Shown piece by piece: positions 1 to 14,844 of a stretch of DNA of 64,000 nucleotides. Source of the stretch: Carallia brachiata. Its lineage: Eukaryota > Streptophyta > Magnoliopsida > Malpighiales > Rhizophoraceae. The position numbers and the translations under genes are program-made. Position 1 is the stretch's first letter. Each line of letters begins with the position of its first letter. Under the pieces are notes generated by a model that was not told where the DNA came from, did no database searches, and worked only from the letters and a program-made list of their open reading frames with translations. Location of the stretch: contig JADCRB010000028.1 in assembly GCA_021464245.1 (NCBI GenBank), forward strand, positions 4,198,796 to 4,262,795, in the 5' to 3' direction.

Positions 1-1284
1 GCTTAGTACCGCTGCTCTGCATCATTGAGTTTCTGGCTCTCATAGGCAATGAGGTGGCCTTCCTGCACCAACACACCTGCAATGGCTTTATCTGAGGCGT
101 TAGTTAGCACATTGAAAGGCAACTCGAAATCAAGCAGCCTCAGGACCGGCTCCGTGGACACTGCTGCCTTCAACTTGTCAAAGGCTTCTTGGCAATCTGT
201 GGTCCACCTCTAGGGTCTATCCTTCTTGAGTAAGTCTGTCAATGGGGCCACCTTTTTGGAGTAACCCTACACAAACTTCCTGTAGTAGTTAGACAAACCA
301 AAAAAGGATCTCAACTCAGACACTTTGGTAGGGGCCTCCCACTTCACTATTGCCTGGACTTTTCTCACGTCCATTTTAGCTTGCCCTCGACTCACCCTAT
401 GCCCAAGGAACATAATCCCTCGCCGGGGAAACTCGTATTTTTCCTTTTTCACATATAATTGGCCCTCTCTCAACTTAGACAATACCAACCTCTGGTGGGA
501 CAAGTAATCCTCCAAGGACTCACTATACACAACAATATCATCCAGATATACAACCACAAAATGATCAATGAAGTCATGAAACACATCATTCATGAAATTA
601 CAGAAAGTAGCAGGGGCGTTAGTCAAGCCAAATGGCATCACAAAAAATTCATAGGAGCCATAGCGAGTGATGCGCGTGGTTTTCCCTTCATTTCCTTCTG
701 CAATCCTGACTTTCCAATATCCAGACCGCTGATCTAGCTTGGTGAAATATGAGGCTCTCGCTAGCCTATCAAACAAGTTCGCTATCAATGGAATAGGGTA
801 CTTGTTCTTCACCGTCACCTTGTTCAAAGCTCTGTAATCAACACACATCCGCAGGGAGCCATCATGTTTCCTCTGAAACAACACCGAGGCACCATATGGC
901 GCTTTGAAGGGCTGAATTAGGCCTACATCCAGCAACTCCGCCAATTGCTTCCTCAGTTCTACCAACTGTAGCGGACTCATGCGATATGGGGCTTGTGCTG
1001 GTGGTTTGGAATTGGGCACCAAATCGATCTTGTGGTCAGTGGCACGCCTCGGGGGAAGAGACTTGGGGAGTTCAAAAGGCATCACGTTAGTGAACTTTCC
1101 CAACAAATCCACCACACTGTCAGGCTCCTCCGCAACAATGCCTTCTTTGATCTCCATCAAAGCTGCAAGGTAGGTGACTTCTCCCTTCTTCAGCCCATGC
1201 TTCACCTGCATAGCTGATGGCATACCACCCGACTTCCCACCAATACTGGAAGAGGGAGTGAACGTTCTAGCAACGAAACATGGA
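1..1284 (-). pseudogene. Ty3/gypsy chromovirus pol fragment: reverse transcriptase and start of RNase H
   Basis: Read on the minus strand, this encodes the end of the protease-RT linker, most of a Ty3/gypsy reverse transcriptase and the start of RNase H, then runs off the window. Visible landmarks are a palm segment with KYPIPLI and RSGYWKVRI, the MPFGLTNAP block, and the catalytic YLDD at 537-548 followed by IVVYSES. In a live element this enzyme copies the genomic RNA into DNA inside virus-like particles. It is dead here: stops lie in frame at 267-269, 210-212 and 3-5. Gag, protease, integrase and LTRs are absent from the fragment. Its 5' end breaks at about 1284, where satellite begins. 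A second copy of the same family lies at 20905-21907 on the opposite strand. Assignment to Ty3/gypsy is firm; the chromovirus call rests on the related chromodomain fragment at 22611-23038. Confidence 0.93.
537..548 (-). other. Reverse transcriptase catalytic YLDD codons
   Basis: The four codons read YLDD on the minus strand within FVVVYLDDIVVYS. The two aspartates are the metal-binding catalytic pair of retroelement reverse transcriptases. The motif is intact although the surrounding gene has stop codons. Confidence 0.93.
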
Positions 1285-3630
1285 GAAGGTGAGATGACAA
1301 TAGCAAACAAAAGCATACTCTTTGCTTTCAATATAAAAGGCGAGATAGCAATATCAACAAAAGCATACTCTTTGCTTTCGCAAGTAAAAAGGCGAGATGG
1401 CAATAGCAAAGCATACTCCTTACCCACATGACTATAAAAAGCAAGACGACAACAATGACAAAAACAAATTCCTTGCACGCACGAGCTTATAAGGCGAGAC
1501 AGTAGGAACAACAAAAGTAGACGCCTTATCCGCAAAAGTATAAAAGGAGAAAAATACAACAAAAAATGTATATTCCTTACCTGCATGAGTATAAAAAGCG
1601 AGGCGACAACAACAGCCAAGAAGACTCCTAGCTTGCACGAGCATAAAGGCAAGACGACATCAACAACAAAGGTAAACTCCTTGCAAACATGAGTATAAAA
1701 GGCAAGGCGACAACAACAAAGCATGCTGCTTGCCCGCACGAGCATAATAGGCAATACGACAACAACAACAAAACTAGACTTATTGTCTGTACGCGTATAA
1801 AAGGCGAGATGACAACAACAGCAAAAGCATACTCGCTGTCCGCATGAGTGTAAAAGGCGAGATGACAATAGCGAGACATAATCCTTACCTGTACGAGTAT
1901 AAACGGCGAGGCAGTAAGGCCAGATCATACGCCTTGTTCGCACAAGTATAAAAGGTGAGACGACAGCAGCAAAGCATGCTCTATGCCTACAAGAGTATAA
2001 AAGGCAAGACGGCAATTGTAAAGCATACTCCTTACTCGCCTAAGTATAAAAGACGAGATGACAACAACCATGCATACTCCCTGCCCGCACAAGTATAAAA
2101 GGGGAGATGACAACAACAACAAAACTAGACTCCTTGCCTGCACGAGAATAAAAGGCGAGACGGCAACAGCAACAAAAGCATACTCTTTGCTCACATAAGC
2201 AAAAAAAGGCGAGACGGCTATAGCAAAGCATACTCCTTATCCACATGAGTATAAAAGGCGAGAGGACAACTACAACAAAAAACCAGACTACTTGTCTGCG
2301 CGGGAATACAAGGTACGACAGTGAGAGCAACAAAAGTAGGCTCCTTGGCCGCAAGAGTATAAAAGGCGAAAAGTACAACAACAAAAATATATTCCTTGCC
2401 TGCGTGAGTATAAAAGGCTAGATGGCAACAACAAAAAAGTAGACTCCTAGCCTGTACAAGTATAAAGGTGAGGCGGCAACAATAACAAAAGCAGATTCCT
2501 TGCTCGCAAGAGTATAAAGGGCGAGACAGCAACAACAATGCATACTCTTTGTCCGCACTAGCATAGAAGGCGAGGCGGCAACAATAAATCATGCAGCTTG
2601 CCCGCACAATCATAAAAGGCGAGACGGCAGGAAAAACAACAATAAACTCCTTATCCGTATGAATATAAAAGGCGAGACGGCAACGACTACAAAAGCATAC
2701 TCGCTGCTTAGATGAGTATAAAAGGCCAGATAGTAGTAGCGACGCATATTCTTTGCCCGCATGACCATAAAAGGCAAGAGGGCAATAGCAAAGCATATTT
2801 TTTACTCTCAAGAGTATAAAAGGTGAGGTGGTAACAGCAAAGCATACTCATTACCTGCATGAGTATAAAAGGCAAATGGCAACAACAAAACATATTGTTT
2901 GCCTTCACGAGTATAAAAGGGGAGACAACCAGAACAACAAAGCCAGGCTCCTTGCCCATACGAGTATAAACTGTGAGACGACAATAGCAAAACATTCTCC
3001 TTCCTCTCAAGAGTATAAAAAGCTAGACGGCAACCACAACACGTACTCTTGGCCATCATGATTACAAAAGGCAAGGTAACAATAGCAATGCATGCTCTTT
3101 ACCTACATGAGTATAAATAGTCAGACAGCAACAATAAAGCATACTCCCTGCCCACGCGAGTATAAAAGGGGGGACGACAACAAGAACAAAACCAGACACC
3201 TTGCCTGCGTGAGTATAAAAATCGAGACGGCGACAACAACAAAAGAGTACCGTTGCTTGCGTGAGTATGAAATGCAAGATGGCAACAACATTGCATACTC
3301 CTTGCCCACACGAATATAAAAGGCGAGACGGCAATAACAAAGCATGCTGCTTGACCGCACGAGTGTAAAAGGCGAGACGATGACAACAACAAAGCAAACT
3401 TCTAGCCCGCACGAGTAGAAAAGGCGAGACGACAACAATAACAAAGGCGGATTGCTTACCCACAAGAGTATAGAAAGCGACCAGTGCAACAACATAAGTA
3501 TTTCCCTTGCCCGCCTGAGTATGAAAGGCAAGACGGCAGGAACAACAAAAGCATACTCCTAGCCCGCACGAGTATAAAAGACAAGACGACAACAGCACAA
3601 CTTACTCCTTACCTGCATGATTGTAAAACA

Positions 3631-3796
3631 TGAGGCAGTAAGAACAACAACACCATACTCCTTGCTCGCACAAGGATAAAAAGTGAGACAGTAACAGCAA
3701 CAGAAGTAGACTCATTGCCCGCAAAAGTATAAGAGGTGAATGGTACAACAACAAAAACGTACTCCTTGCCCGCATAAGGATAAAAGGCCAGACAGC
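3631..3796 (+). repeat. Satellite segment present as an inverted copy at 20669-20831
   Basis: This run of monomers carries unusual words, including GAGGCAGTAAGAAC, AGAGGTGAATGGTACAAC and CATAAGGATAAAAGGC. The same words in the same order are found reverse-complemented at 20669-20831, next to the chromovirus protease fragment. The match is by eye and spans about three monomers. Confidence 0.8.
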
Positions 3797-6700
3797 AACA
3801 ACAACAAAAGCATACTCCCAGCCCGCACAAGTACAAAAGACAAGACGGTAACAACAAAGTATTCTCCTTATCTGCACGAGTGTAAAATGTGAGCCGTTAA
3901 CAAGAACAAAGCCATGCTCCTTACCTGCACGAGTATGAAAGGTAAGACTACAACAACAACAAATACAGGCTCCCTGCCCGCAAGGGTATAGAAGGAAAAA
4001 AGTACAACAACAAAAGTATACGTATTGCCCGCATGGGTATGAAAGGCGAGACGACAACAATAACAAACTCGACTAGTTGCCCGCACGAGCATAAAAGGCG
4101 AGGCAGCAACAATAACAAAAACATATTCTGCCTGCACAAGTATAAAAGACGAGATGGTAACAGCAAAGCATACTTCTTACTCCTTAACTGCATGAGTATA
4201 AAATACGAGATGACAACAAACCAAACACCTTGCCTGTAGGTGTATAAAACGCAGGACAGCAACAACAACACAAGCGCACATTTTGCACGTAAGAGTTTAA
4301 AAGGCGACAAGGACGGCAATAAAAGTATAATCCTCGCCTGTCTGAGCATAGAAGGTGAAACGTCACCAACAACAAAACCAGACTCTTTGGCCTCACGAGT
4401 GTGAAAGGCGAGACACCAACACCAACAAAAGTAGGCTCCCGCCCGCAAAAGTATAAAAGACGAAAAGTACAACAACAAAAGTATGCTCATTGCTCGCACG
4501 AGTATAAAGGCGGGACAACAACAATAGCAAAGCAGACACCTGGCCCACACGAGTATAATAGGCAAGATGACAACATTAACAAATGGATATACCTTGACCG
4601 CACGAGTATAAATGACAATACGGTGGTAGCAAAGCATACCCCTTACTCCTTGCCTACACCAGTGTAAAAGGTGAGACAACAACAACAATAAAGTGGACTC
4701 CTAGCCTGCATGAGTATAAAAGGTGAGACAGCAACAACAACAAAAGTGGACTTTTTGCACGTAAGAGTATAAAAGGCGACAAGTAAAACAACAAAAGTAT
4801 ACTTCTCGATCGCCCGAATATAAAAGGTGAGACGACAACAATAACAAAACCAGACTCCTTACCCGCACGAGTACAGAAGACGAGACGACAATGACAACAA
4901 AAGTGGACATCTTGGCTGCAAGAGTATAAAATGCAACAAGTACAACAAATAAAACTTTACACCTCGCCTGCTAGGTTGTAAAAAGCTAGAATGCAACAAC
5001 AACAAAACCAGACTCCTTTCCCGCATAAGTATAAAAGCGAGACAACAACAACTACAAAAGTAGATTGTTTGCCTGAAAGTGTATAAAAGGTGAAAAGTAC
5101 AATAACAAAAGTATACTCTTTGCCCGTACAGGTGTAAAAGGCAAGGCGGCAACAATAGCAAGGCAGACTCCTAGCCTGCACGAGTAAAAAAGGCGAGACA
5201 ACAACAATAACAAAGGCATACTCCTCACCCGGACAAGTTTAAAAAGCGAGAAGGCTACAATAAAGCATACTTCTCACTCTTTGCCCGCACGAGTATGAAA
5301 GGCTAGACGAAAACAGTAACAAAACTAGACTCCTTGCCTGTATGACTATAAAAAATGAGACAACAACAACAAAGCATGCTCCTTGCCTGCACGAGTGTAA
5401 AAGGCGAGACGACAACAACAACAAAGCATGACTCCTTGCCCAGAAGAGTATAAAAGGCAACAAGTACACAAGGTGACAGGCATACTACTTACCTGCCAAA
5501 GTATAAAAGGTGAGATGACAACATCAACAAAAACCGGACTCGTTACCCAATAGAGTATAAAAGGCGAGACAACAAGAACAACATAAGCAGACTGCTTGCC
5601 CAAAAGAGTATAAATGGCGACAAATACAACAATAAAAGTATACTCCTCGCTCGCCCAGGTATAAAAGGTAAGATGGCAACAACAACAAAACTAAACTCCT
5701 TCCCTGCATGAGTATAAAAGGCGAGACAGCAACAACAGCAAAAGTAGACTCTTTTTTCACTCATGTATAAAAAGCGAAAAGTACAAGAACAAAATTAATC
5801 CTTGCTTGCATGAGTATAAAAGGTGAGACGGCAACAATAGCAAAGCAGACTCCTAGTCTGCACGAGTATAAAGGCGAGACAGCAAGAACAAGAAAATAGA
5901 CTTCTTGCCTACAAGAGTATAAAGGCGAGAGACAACAACAACATGGCATATTCCTTGTCTGCATGGGTATAAAAGGCGAGACGACAACAATAAAGCATGT
6001 TCGTTGCCTGCATGAGTATAAAAGGCGAGAGGGCAACAACAACAAAACTAGACTCCTTATCCATACGAGTATAAAAGGCGAGGCAGTAAGAACAGCAAAA
6101 GCATACTTGCTGTCCACACAAGTATAAAAGGGGAGACGGCAATAGTGAGGCATACTCCTTACCCAAACGAGTATGAACGGCGAAATGGCAAGAACAAAGC
6201 ATACTTCTTGACCGTGTGAGTATAAAAGGCGACACTATGACAACGACAAAGACAAACTCCTTGCCCACAGGAGTATAAAGGGCGGCAAGTACACAAGGTG
6301 ACAAGCATACTGTTTGCCCACCAAAGTATACTCCTTGCCCGCCCAAGCATAAAAGTTGAGACAACAACATCAACAAAACCAAACTCCTTGTCGCACGAGT
6401 ATAAAACACCAGACAGCAAAAACAACAAAGGTAAACTTCTTGCCCACAAGAGTATTAAAGGTGACAAGTACAACAACAAAAGTATACTCCTCTCTCAGCC
6501 GAGTATAAAAGGCAAGACAATAACGACTACAAAACCAGACTCCTTGCCCACACGAGTATAAAAGATTAGATAGCAAAAACAACAAAAGCATACTCTTTGC
6601 CCGCACGAGTGTAAAAGGTGAGATGGTAACAACAAAGCATGCTACTTGCTTGCACAAGTATAAAAGGCGAGACAACAACATGAACAAAAACAGACTCCTG

Positions 6701-9700
6701 GCCTGCACGAGTATAAAAGGCGAGATGGTAACATCAACAAAATTAGGGTCCTTGCCTGCTAGAGTATAAAATGTGAGATGGCAAAAACAACAAAAGCAGA
6801 CTTCTTGCTTGGAGTATAAAAGGCAGCGTACAACAACAAAAGTATACTCCTCGCTCGCCGAGTATAAAAGGTGAGATGGCAACAACAACAAAACCAGACT
6901 TCTTGCTCGCATGAGTATAAAAGGAGAGATAGCACCAGCAACAAAAATAGACTCCCTGCCCGCGCGTGTATAAAAGGCAAAAAGTACAACAACAAAATTA
7001 TACTCCTTGCCCACACTAGTATAAAAGTTGAGACCACAACAATAGCAAAGCAGACTTTGAGCCCGTATGAGTATAAAAGGCGAGATGGCAACAATAACAA
7101 AAGCATACTCCTTACTCATTACCAGAACGAGTATAAAAAGCGAGATGCCAACGATAACAGAATTGGACTCTTTGCCCGTGTAAGTATAAAGGGCGAGACA
7201 ACAACAATAACAAAAGTAGACTCCTTGCCTGTGCGTGTATAAAAGGCGAAATGTACAACAACAAAGGCACACTCCTTGCCTGCATGAGTATAAAAGCCGA
7301 GACGGCAACAATAACAAAGCAGACTCCTAGCCTGCATGAGCATAAAGGGCGAGATGCCAATAATAACAAAAGCATACTCTTTGCTCGAACGAGTATAAAA
7401 GGCAGGAAGGCAACAATAACAAATGTAAACTCTTTGCCTGCGAGAGCTTAAAAGGCGAGACGGCAACTACAAAGCATACTACTTGCCCGCACGAGTTAAA
7501 AAGGTGAGACGACAACAATAAAGTATGCTACTTGCCCATACGAGTATAAAAGGCAAGACGATAGCAACAACAAAACTAGACCACTTGCCCGTATGAGTAT
7601 AAAAGGTGAGATGAGAACAACAACAAAATCATACCCCCCGCCCGCATAAGCATTAAAGGATAAACGGGGACAACATGGCATACTCTTTGCCAACGCGACT
7701 GTAAAAGGCGAGACGACAACAACAAAGCATGCTGCTTGACTGCATGAGTATAAAAAATGGGACGGCAACAACAACAAAAATAGACTCCTTGCCCGTAAGA
7801 GTATAAAAGGCGACAAGTACAACAAGAAAAGTATACTGCTCACTTGCCCGAGTATAAAGGGCGAGACAGTAACAACAATAAAACTAGACTCCTTGCCTGC
7901 GCGAGTATAAAAGGTGAGACGGCAACAATAGCAAAAGTAGTGTCCTTGCCTGCAAGAATATAAACGCAACAAGTTCAAAACAAAAGTATAGTCCTTCCCT
8001 ACACGAGTATAAATGGCGAGACAACAATAACAGCAAATCAGACTGCTAGCATGCACGAGCATAAAAGGCGAGACAACAACAACAGAGCATGTTCCTTGAC
8101 CGTACGAGTATTAAAGGCGGGGCGGCAATAATAACAAAGCAGACACCTAGCCCGTTCGAGTAAAAAAGGTGAGACGGCAACAGCAACAAAAGTAGACTCC
8201 TTACCCGCAAGAGTATATACGGCAACAAGTTCAACAACATGAGTAGACCCCTCGCCTGCCAGAGTATAAAAAGCTAGATAACAGCAATAACAAAACTAGA
8301 CTCTTTCTTGTACGAGTATAAAAGGTGAGACGGCAACACCGAAAATAGCATACTCTCAGCTCGCATGGATATAAGAGACGGGACGACAACGACAAAGTGT
8401 ACTCCTTATCCGTACGATTATAAAATGCGAGGTAGTAACAACAGCAAAACCAAACTCATTGCCCGCACGAGGATAAAAGGTGAGACAACAACAATAGAAG
8501 CAGACTCCTTGCCCGTAGAAGTATAAAAGGCAAAAAGTACAATAACAAAAGTATACTCCTTTCCAACATGAGTACAAAAGGCAAGATGGCAACAATAACA
8601 AAGCAGACTCTTAGTCTGCATGAGTATAAAAGGCAGGACGACAACAACAACAAAAGCAGACGCTTTGCCTGCAAGAGCATAAAAGTGACAAGTATGACAA
8701 CAAAAGTATACTCCTCGCCCGCCCAAGTATAAAAGGCGAGACGACAACATCAACAAAACCAAACTCTTTGCCTGCACGAGTATAAAACACGAGATGGCAA
8801 GAACAAGAAAAGCAGACTTCTTGTTCGCAAGAGCATTTAGGCGACAAGCACAACAACAAAAGTATACTCCTCTACTGCCCGAGCATAGAGGACGGGATGG
8901 CAACAATAACAAAAGTAGTGTCCTCGCCAGCAAGAATATAAAAGGCAAAAATTTCAAAAACAAAAGTATACACCTTGCCCAAACGAGTATAAACGACAAC
9001 AACAGTAAAGCAGCCTCTTAGCCCGCATGAGTACAAAAGGCAGGATGGTAACAACAACAAAAGCAGACACTTTGCCCATAAGAGGATAGAAAGCTACAAG
9101 CACGACCACAAAAGCATACTCCTTGCCCGCACAGTATAAAAGGCGAGACGACAACATCGACAAAACCAGACTCCTAGCCTGAACGAGTATAAAACGTGAG
9201 ATGGTAAGAACAACAAAAGCAGAATTCTTGCCCGCAAGAGTATTAAAGGGAACAAGTAAAACAATAAAAGTAAATTCCTTTCCAGCCCGAGTATAAAAGG
9301 CTAGACGACGATAACAACAAAACTAAACTCCTTGCCTGCATGAGCATAAAAGGCGAGACAGTAACAACAACAAAAGTATACTCATTGCCTGCATGAGTCA
9401 AAAAGGCGAGACGGCAACAACAAAGCATGCTGTTTGCCTGCAGGAGTATAAAGGCGAGACGACGACATCAACAAAAACAGACTCCTTGCCCACGCGAGTA
9501 TAAAAGGTGAGATGGAAACATATATAAAAGTAAACTCTTTATCAGTCAAGTACAAAATGCAAGACGGCAAGAACAACCAAAGCAGACTTCTTGCTCGGAA
9601 GAGTATAAAAGGCAACAAGTGCAACAGCAAAAGTATACTCCTCACTTGCCTAAGTATAAAAGGTGAGATGGCAACAGCAACAAAACCAGACTCCTTGCCT

Positions 9701-12700
9701 GCATGAGTATAGCAGGCGAGACAGCAACAACTAGAAAACTAGACTCCTTACCTGCATGTGTATAAATGGTGAAAAGTACAATAACCAAAGTATGCTCCTT
9801 GCCCACAAGAGTATAAAAGGCGAGACAGCAACAATAGCAATGCAGACTCCTGGCCTGTATGAGAATAAAAGGTGAGATGCAACAACAACAAAAGCATACT
9901 CCTTGCTATAAAAGGCGAGAAGGCAACAACGACAAAAGTATATTCTTTGCCCGTAAGAGTTTAAAAGGCGAGACAGCAACAACAAAGCATACTTCTTGCA
10001 CGCACGAGTAAAAAAGGTGAGACGGTAGCAACAAAGTGCGCGACTTGCCCGTATGAGTGTAAAAGACGAGATGGCAACATCAACAAAACTAGACTATTCG
10101 TCCGTAAGAGTATAAAAGGCGAAGCGACAACAACAACAAAAGCATACTCCCTACCCACACAAGTGTTAAAGGCTCGTCGGGAATAGCGTAGCATGCTCCT
10201 TGCTTGTGCGAGTATAAAAGGTGAGTCGGCAACAATAAAGCATGCTGCTTGCCCGCATGATTATAAAAAGCGAGATGGCAACAACACCAATACTAGACTC
10301 GTTGCCCTAAGAGTATAAAGGCGACAAGTACAAGAACAAGAGTGTACTACTCACCCACTGAGTATAAAAGGTGACATGACAACAACAATAAAGCTAGACT
10401 CCTTACCCGCAAGAGTATAAAAGGCGAGATAGCAATGACAGCAAAAGTAGTGTCCTTTCCCGCAAGAATATAAAAGGCAAAAAGTTAAAAAAAATTTATA
10501 CTCCTTCCCCGCACGAGTATAAATGGTGAGTCGGTAGTAACAACAAAGTAGACTCTAGCATGCATGATTAAAAAGGCAAGAGGGCAAAAACAAAGCATAC
10601 ACCTTGCCTGCACGAGTGTAAAAGGCGAGACAGCAGCAGCAACAAAACCAATGCATGCTCCTTGCCCTCGTGAGTATAAAAGGCAAGACAATAACAACAA
10701 AAAAACCAGACTTCTTGCCCGTACGAGTATAAAAAGTGAGACAGGAATAACAGCAAAAGCATTGTCTTTTCTCGAAGGAGTAAAAAAGTCGAGATGACAA
10801 TAGCGAAGGCGACAACAACAAAACCTGCTCCTTGCTGCATAAATATAAAAGGCGAGACGACAGCAACAACAAAACCAGTCTCCGTGCCTGTACGAGTATA
10901 AATGGCGATGCGGCAACAACAACCAAAGCTGACTCCTTGCCTGCAAGAGTATTAAAGGTGAGATGGCAACAACATTGCATAATTTTTGCCCGCACGATTA
11001 TAAAAGGCGAGACGCAACAATAAAGCATGCTGATTACTAGCATGAGTTTAAAAGGCGAGTCAACAACAACATTACATACTTTTTGCCAACACAAGTATAA
11101 AAAGTGAGATGCAATAATAAAACATGCTGCTCGCCAGCATGAGTATGAAGGGCGAGTCGGCAACAACAACAAAACTTGACTCCCTGCCCTTACGAGTATA
11201 AAAGGCGAGATGAGAACAACAAGAAAAATGTAATCCCAGCCCACACTAGTATAAAAAAACAAAACAGTAACAGCAAAGCATGCTGCTTACACGCACCAGC
11301 ATGAAAGGCAAGATACCAACAACAACAAAACCAGACTCCTTGCTCGCACAAGTGTCATAGGCGAGACAGCACCAAGAACAAAAGTAGACACCATGTCCGC
11401 AAGAGTATAAAAGGCAAAAAGTACAACCAAAAAAGTATACTCCTTCCCGCACGAGTATAAATGCCAAGACTAGAACAAGAGCAAAGCAAACTCCTAACCC
11501 ACACGAGTATAAAAGGTGACACAACAACAATAACAAAGCCAGACTCTTTGCCCGCACGAGTATGAAAGGCGAGACAATAATAACAACAAAGCAATCTCTT
11601 AGCCTGTACGAGTTTAAAAGGCAAAACGACAACAACAATAAAAGCAGACTCCTCGCCTGCCAGAGTATAAAAGGTGGGATGGCAGCAACAAAGCATACTG
11701 CTTGTCCACACAAATATAAAGGATGAGACGGTATTAACAACAAAACAGACTCCTAACCCCCACGAGTATAAAAGGTGAGATAGCAACAATAACAAAACCG
11801 GAATCTTTGCCCGCAAGAGTATAACAGGCAAAAAGTACGACAACAAATGTGTATACCTTGCTGTACGAGTATAAAAGGCTAGACGGCAACAACAACAAAG
11901 CAGACTCTTAGCCCGCATGAGTATAAAAGGCAAGATGATAAAAACAAACAAAGTAGACTCCTTGCCCACAAGAGGATAAAAGGTAAAATGTTCAACAACC
12001 AAAGTATGCTCTTTGCTCGAGTGAGTATATAAGCGAGATGACAACAGCGGCAAAGCAAACTCCTAGCCTGTACGAGTATAAAAAGCGGGACGATAACAAC
12101 AACAAAAGTATACTCCTTGCCTGTATGAATATAAAAGGCAAAAAGAGTAAAAACAAAAGTATACTCCATGCCCGTACGAGTATAAAAGGCGAGATGATAA
12201 AAGCAGCAAGCAGATTAGCCTACACGAGTATAAATGGCGAGGTAGCAATAACAACAAAAGTAGACTCCTTGCCGGCTAGAGTACAAAAGCCGAGATGTCT
12301 GCAACAAAGCACATTCTTTGCCCGCACAAGTATAACAGGTGAGACGGCAACAACAAAGCATTTGGCCTAATGAGTATAGAATCCAAGTAAATAACATCAA
12401 AACAAGACTCCTTCTCGTACAAGTATAAAAGGCTAGACGACATCAACAACAAGAGCATAGTCCCTGCCCGACCGTGTATAAAAGGTGAGATGACAGCCAC
12501 AAATTATACTCCTTGCCTGAATGACTATAAATATGAGACGGCAACAACAACAAAATCATACTCCTTCCCTAGACGAGAGCAAATGGTGAGAAAGTAACAA
12601 CAATAAAAGCAGACTCCTTGCCCAAAAGAGCATAAAAGGTGAGAAGTACAACAAAAAAGTATACTCCTTGCCTGCACGAGTAAAAAAAGCGATACGACAA

Positions 12701-14844
12701 CAACAACAAAACCAGTATCCTTTCCCGCACGAGTATAAAAGGGGAAAATTACAACAAAAAGCATATTCCTTGCCTGCATGAGTATAAAGGGCGATACGAC
12801 AACAACAATAAAGCCAAACTCCTTGCCCACATCAGTATAAAAGGCGAAAAGTGCAACAAAAAAAGTATACTCCTTGCCTGCTTCAGTATGAAAGGCGAGA
12901 TGACAACAGCAGAGCATACTCCTTACCCGCATGAGCATAAAAGGTCAGACGGCAACATCAAAGCATAGGCCTTGCCTACTCAAGTATAAAAGGCGAGACA
13001 ACAACAACAACAAAAACAAATTGTTTCCCCGTATGAGTAAAAAGACGAGATGACAACAACAAAGCATACTCCTTCCGTGTAATGGTATAAAAGGCTAGAG
13101 GACAGCAAAAAGCATACACTTTGCCCCTCATGAGTACAAAAAGCAAGACGTAGCAATCGAGCATGCTCCTCGCCTGCACGAGTATAAAAGGTGGACAGCA
13201 ACACCAGCAAAATCAGATTCCTTGCCGGTATCAATATAAAAGGTGAGATGGCAACAACAATGACGACATGCTCCTTCGTCGTACGAGTATAAAAGGATAC
13301 CGCAACGGCAATGCATATTCCTTATCTGCTATACTATAAGAGGTGAGATGGCAACAACAAAGCATGTTGCTTGCCCGTGCGAGTATAAAAGGTGAGACAG
13401 GAACAACAACAGATCTAGACTCCTTACCCGCACATGTTTAAAAGCCGAGACGACAATAATAACAATAGCAGACTCCTCGCCACAAGAGCAGAATAGGCGA
13501 GATGACATCAACAAATCATACTCGCTGCCCATATGAGTATAAAAGGCGAGACGACAACAACAACAAATCATCTTCCTAGCCCATACAATTAGAAATGACG
13601 AGATGGCAACAACAACAAAAGCAGACTTCTTACTCACAAGAGTATAGAAGGCAACAAGTACAATAACATAAGTATACCCCTTGCCCGCCTGGGTATAAAG
13701 GACGAGACTGCAACAACGGCAAAACCAAACTCCTTGCCCACACCGGTGTAAAATGTAAAACGACAACAATAGCAAAAGTAGACTCCTTGCCCACAGTAGT
13801 ATAAAAGGCAAAAAGTATGACAACAAAAGTATACGCCTACCCTGCATGAGTATATAAAGCAAGACAACAACAATAGTAAAAGTAGACTCCATGCCTGCAA
13901 GAGTATAAAAGGAGAAACGACAACAACAAAGCAAACTCCTTGCCCGCATGAGTATAAAAGGCGTGAAGGTAACAACAATGCTTGTTGCTTCCCCACATGA
14001 GTATAATAGGCTTGACGGCAACAACAAAAAAAGCACACTCCCAGCTCGCATGAGTATAAATCACGAGACAACAACAGTAAAGCATACTCCTTACCCACAC
14101 GAGTGTAAATTGCGATACGATAACAACAAAACTAGACTCAATGCCCGCACGAGTATAAAAGGCGAGATGCCAACAATAACAAAACTAGACTCCTTGCCGA
14201 CACAAGTATAAAGGGTGAGACAACAACAACACCAAAAGTAGACTCCTTGCACTTAAGGGAATAAAAGGCAAAAACTACAACAAAAAAAGTATACTCCTTG
14301 CCCAGACGACCATAAAATGCGAGACGGCAACAATAATAGAACAGACTCCTTGCTGACATGAGTATAAAAGGCAAAACGACAACAACAAGAAAAGCAGACT
14401 TCTTGCCCGCGAGAGTATAAAATGCTACAAGTACAACAACAAAAGTGTATTCCTCGCTCGCTTGAGTATAAAAGGTGAGACAGTAACAACGACAAAATCA
14501 GACTCCTTGCCCGCACGAGCATAAAAGGCAAAAAGTACAACAACAAACGTATACTCCTTGCCTGTATGAGTATAAAATGCAAGACGACAACGACGACAAA
14601 ACCTGACTCCTTGCCCGCAACAGTATAAAAGGTGAGACAACAACAACAAAAAAAGCAAGCTCCTTGCCCACAATAGTGTAAAAGGAAAAAAGTACAACAA
14701 CCGAAGCATACTTTCTACCCACAATAGCATAAAAGGCAGGACAGTAACAACAGCAAAGTAGACTCTTACTCTGCATGAGTATAAATGACGAGACAACAAC
14801 AACGACAAAAGCAGACACCTTGCACGTAAGAGCATAAAAGGCGA

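Noticed and set aside
267..2015. A 582-residue frame that seems to fuse a cysteine-rich N-terminus to reverse transcriptase
   Set aside because: The N-terminal part is minus-strand satellite happening to be open in frame with the RT fragment. The junction at about 1284 is a DNA breakpoint, not a gene fusion.
6370..7317. Minus-strand reading frame of 315 residues, Leu/Val/Cys/Phe-rich, resembling a membrane protein
   Set aside because: It is the satellite read on its stop-free strand. The same peptides recur in every frame throughout the array, with no conserved start, no intron-like structure and no unique domain.
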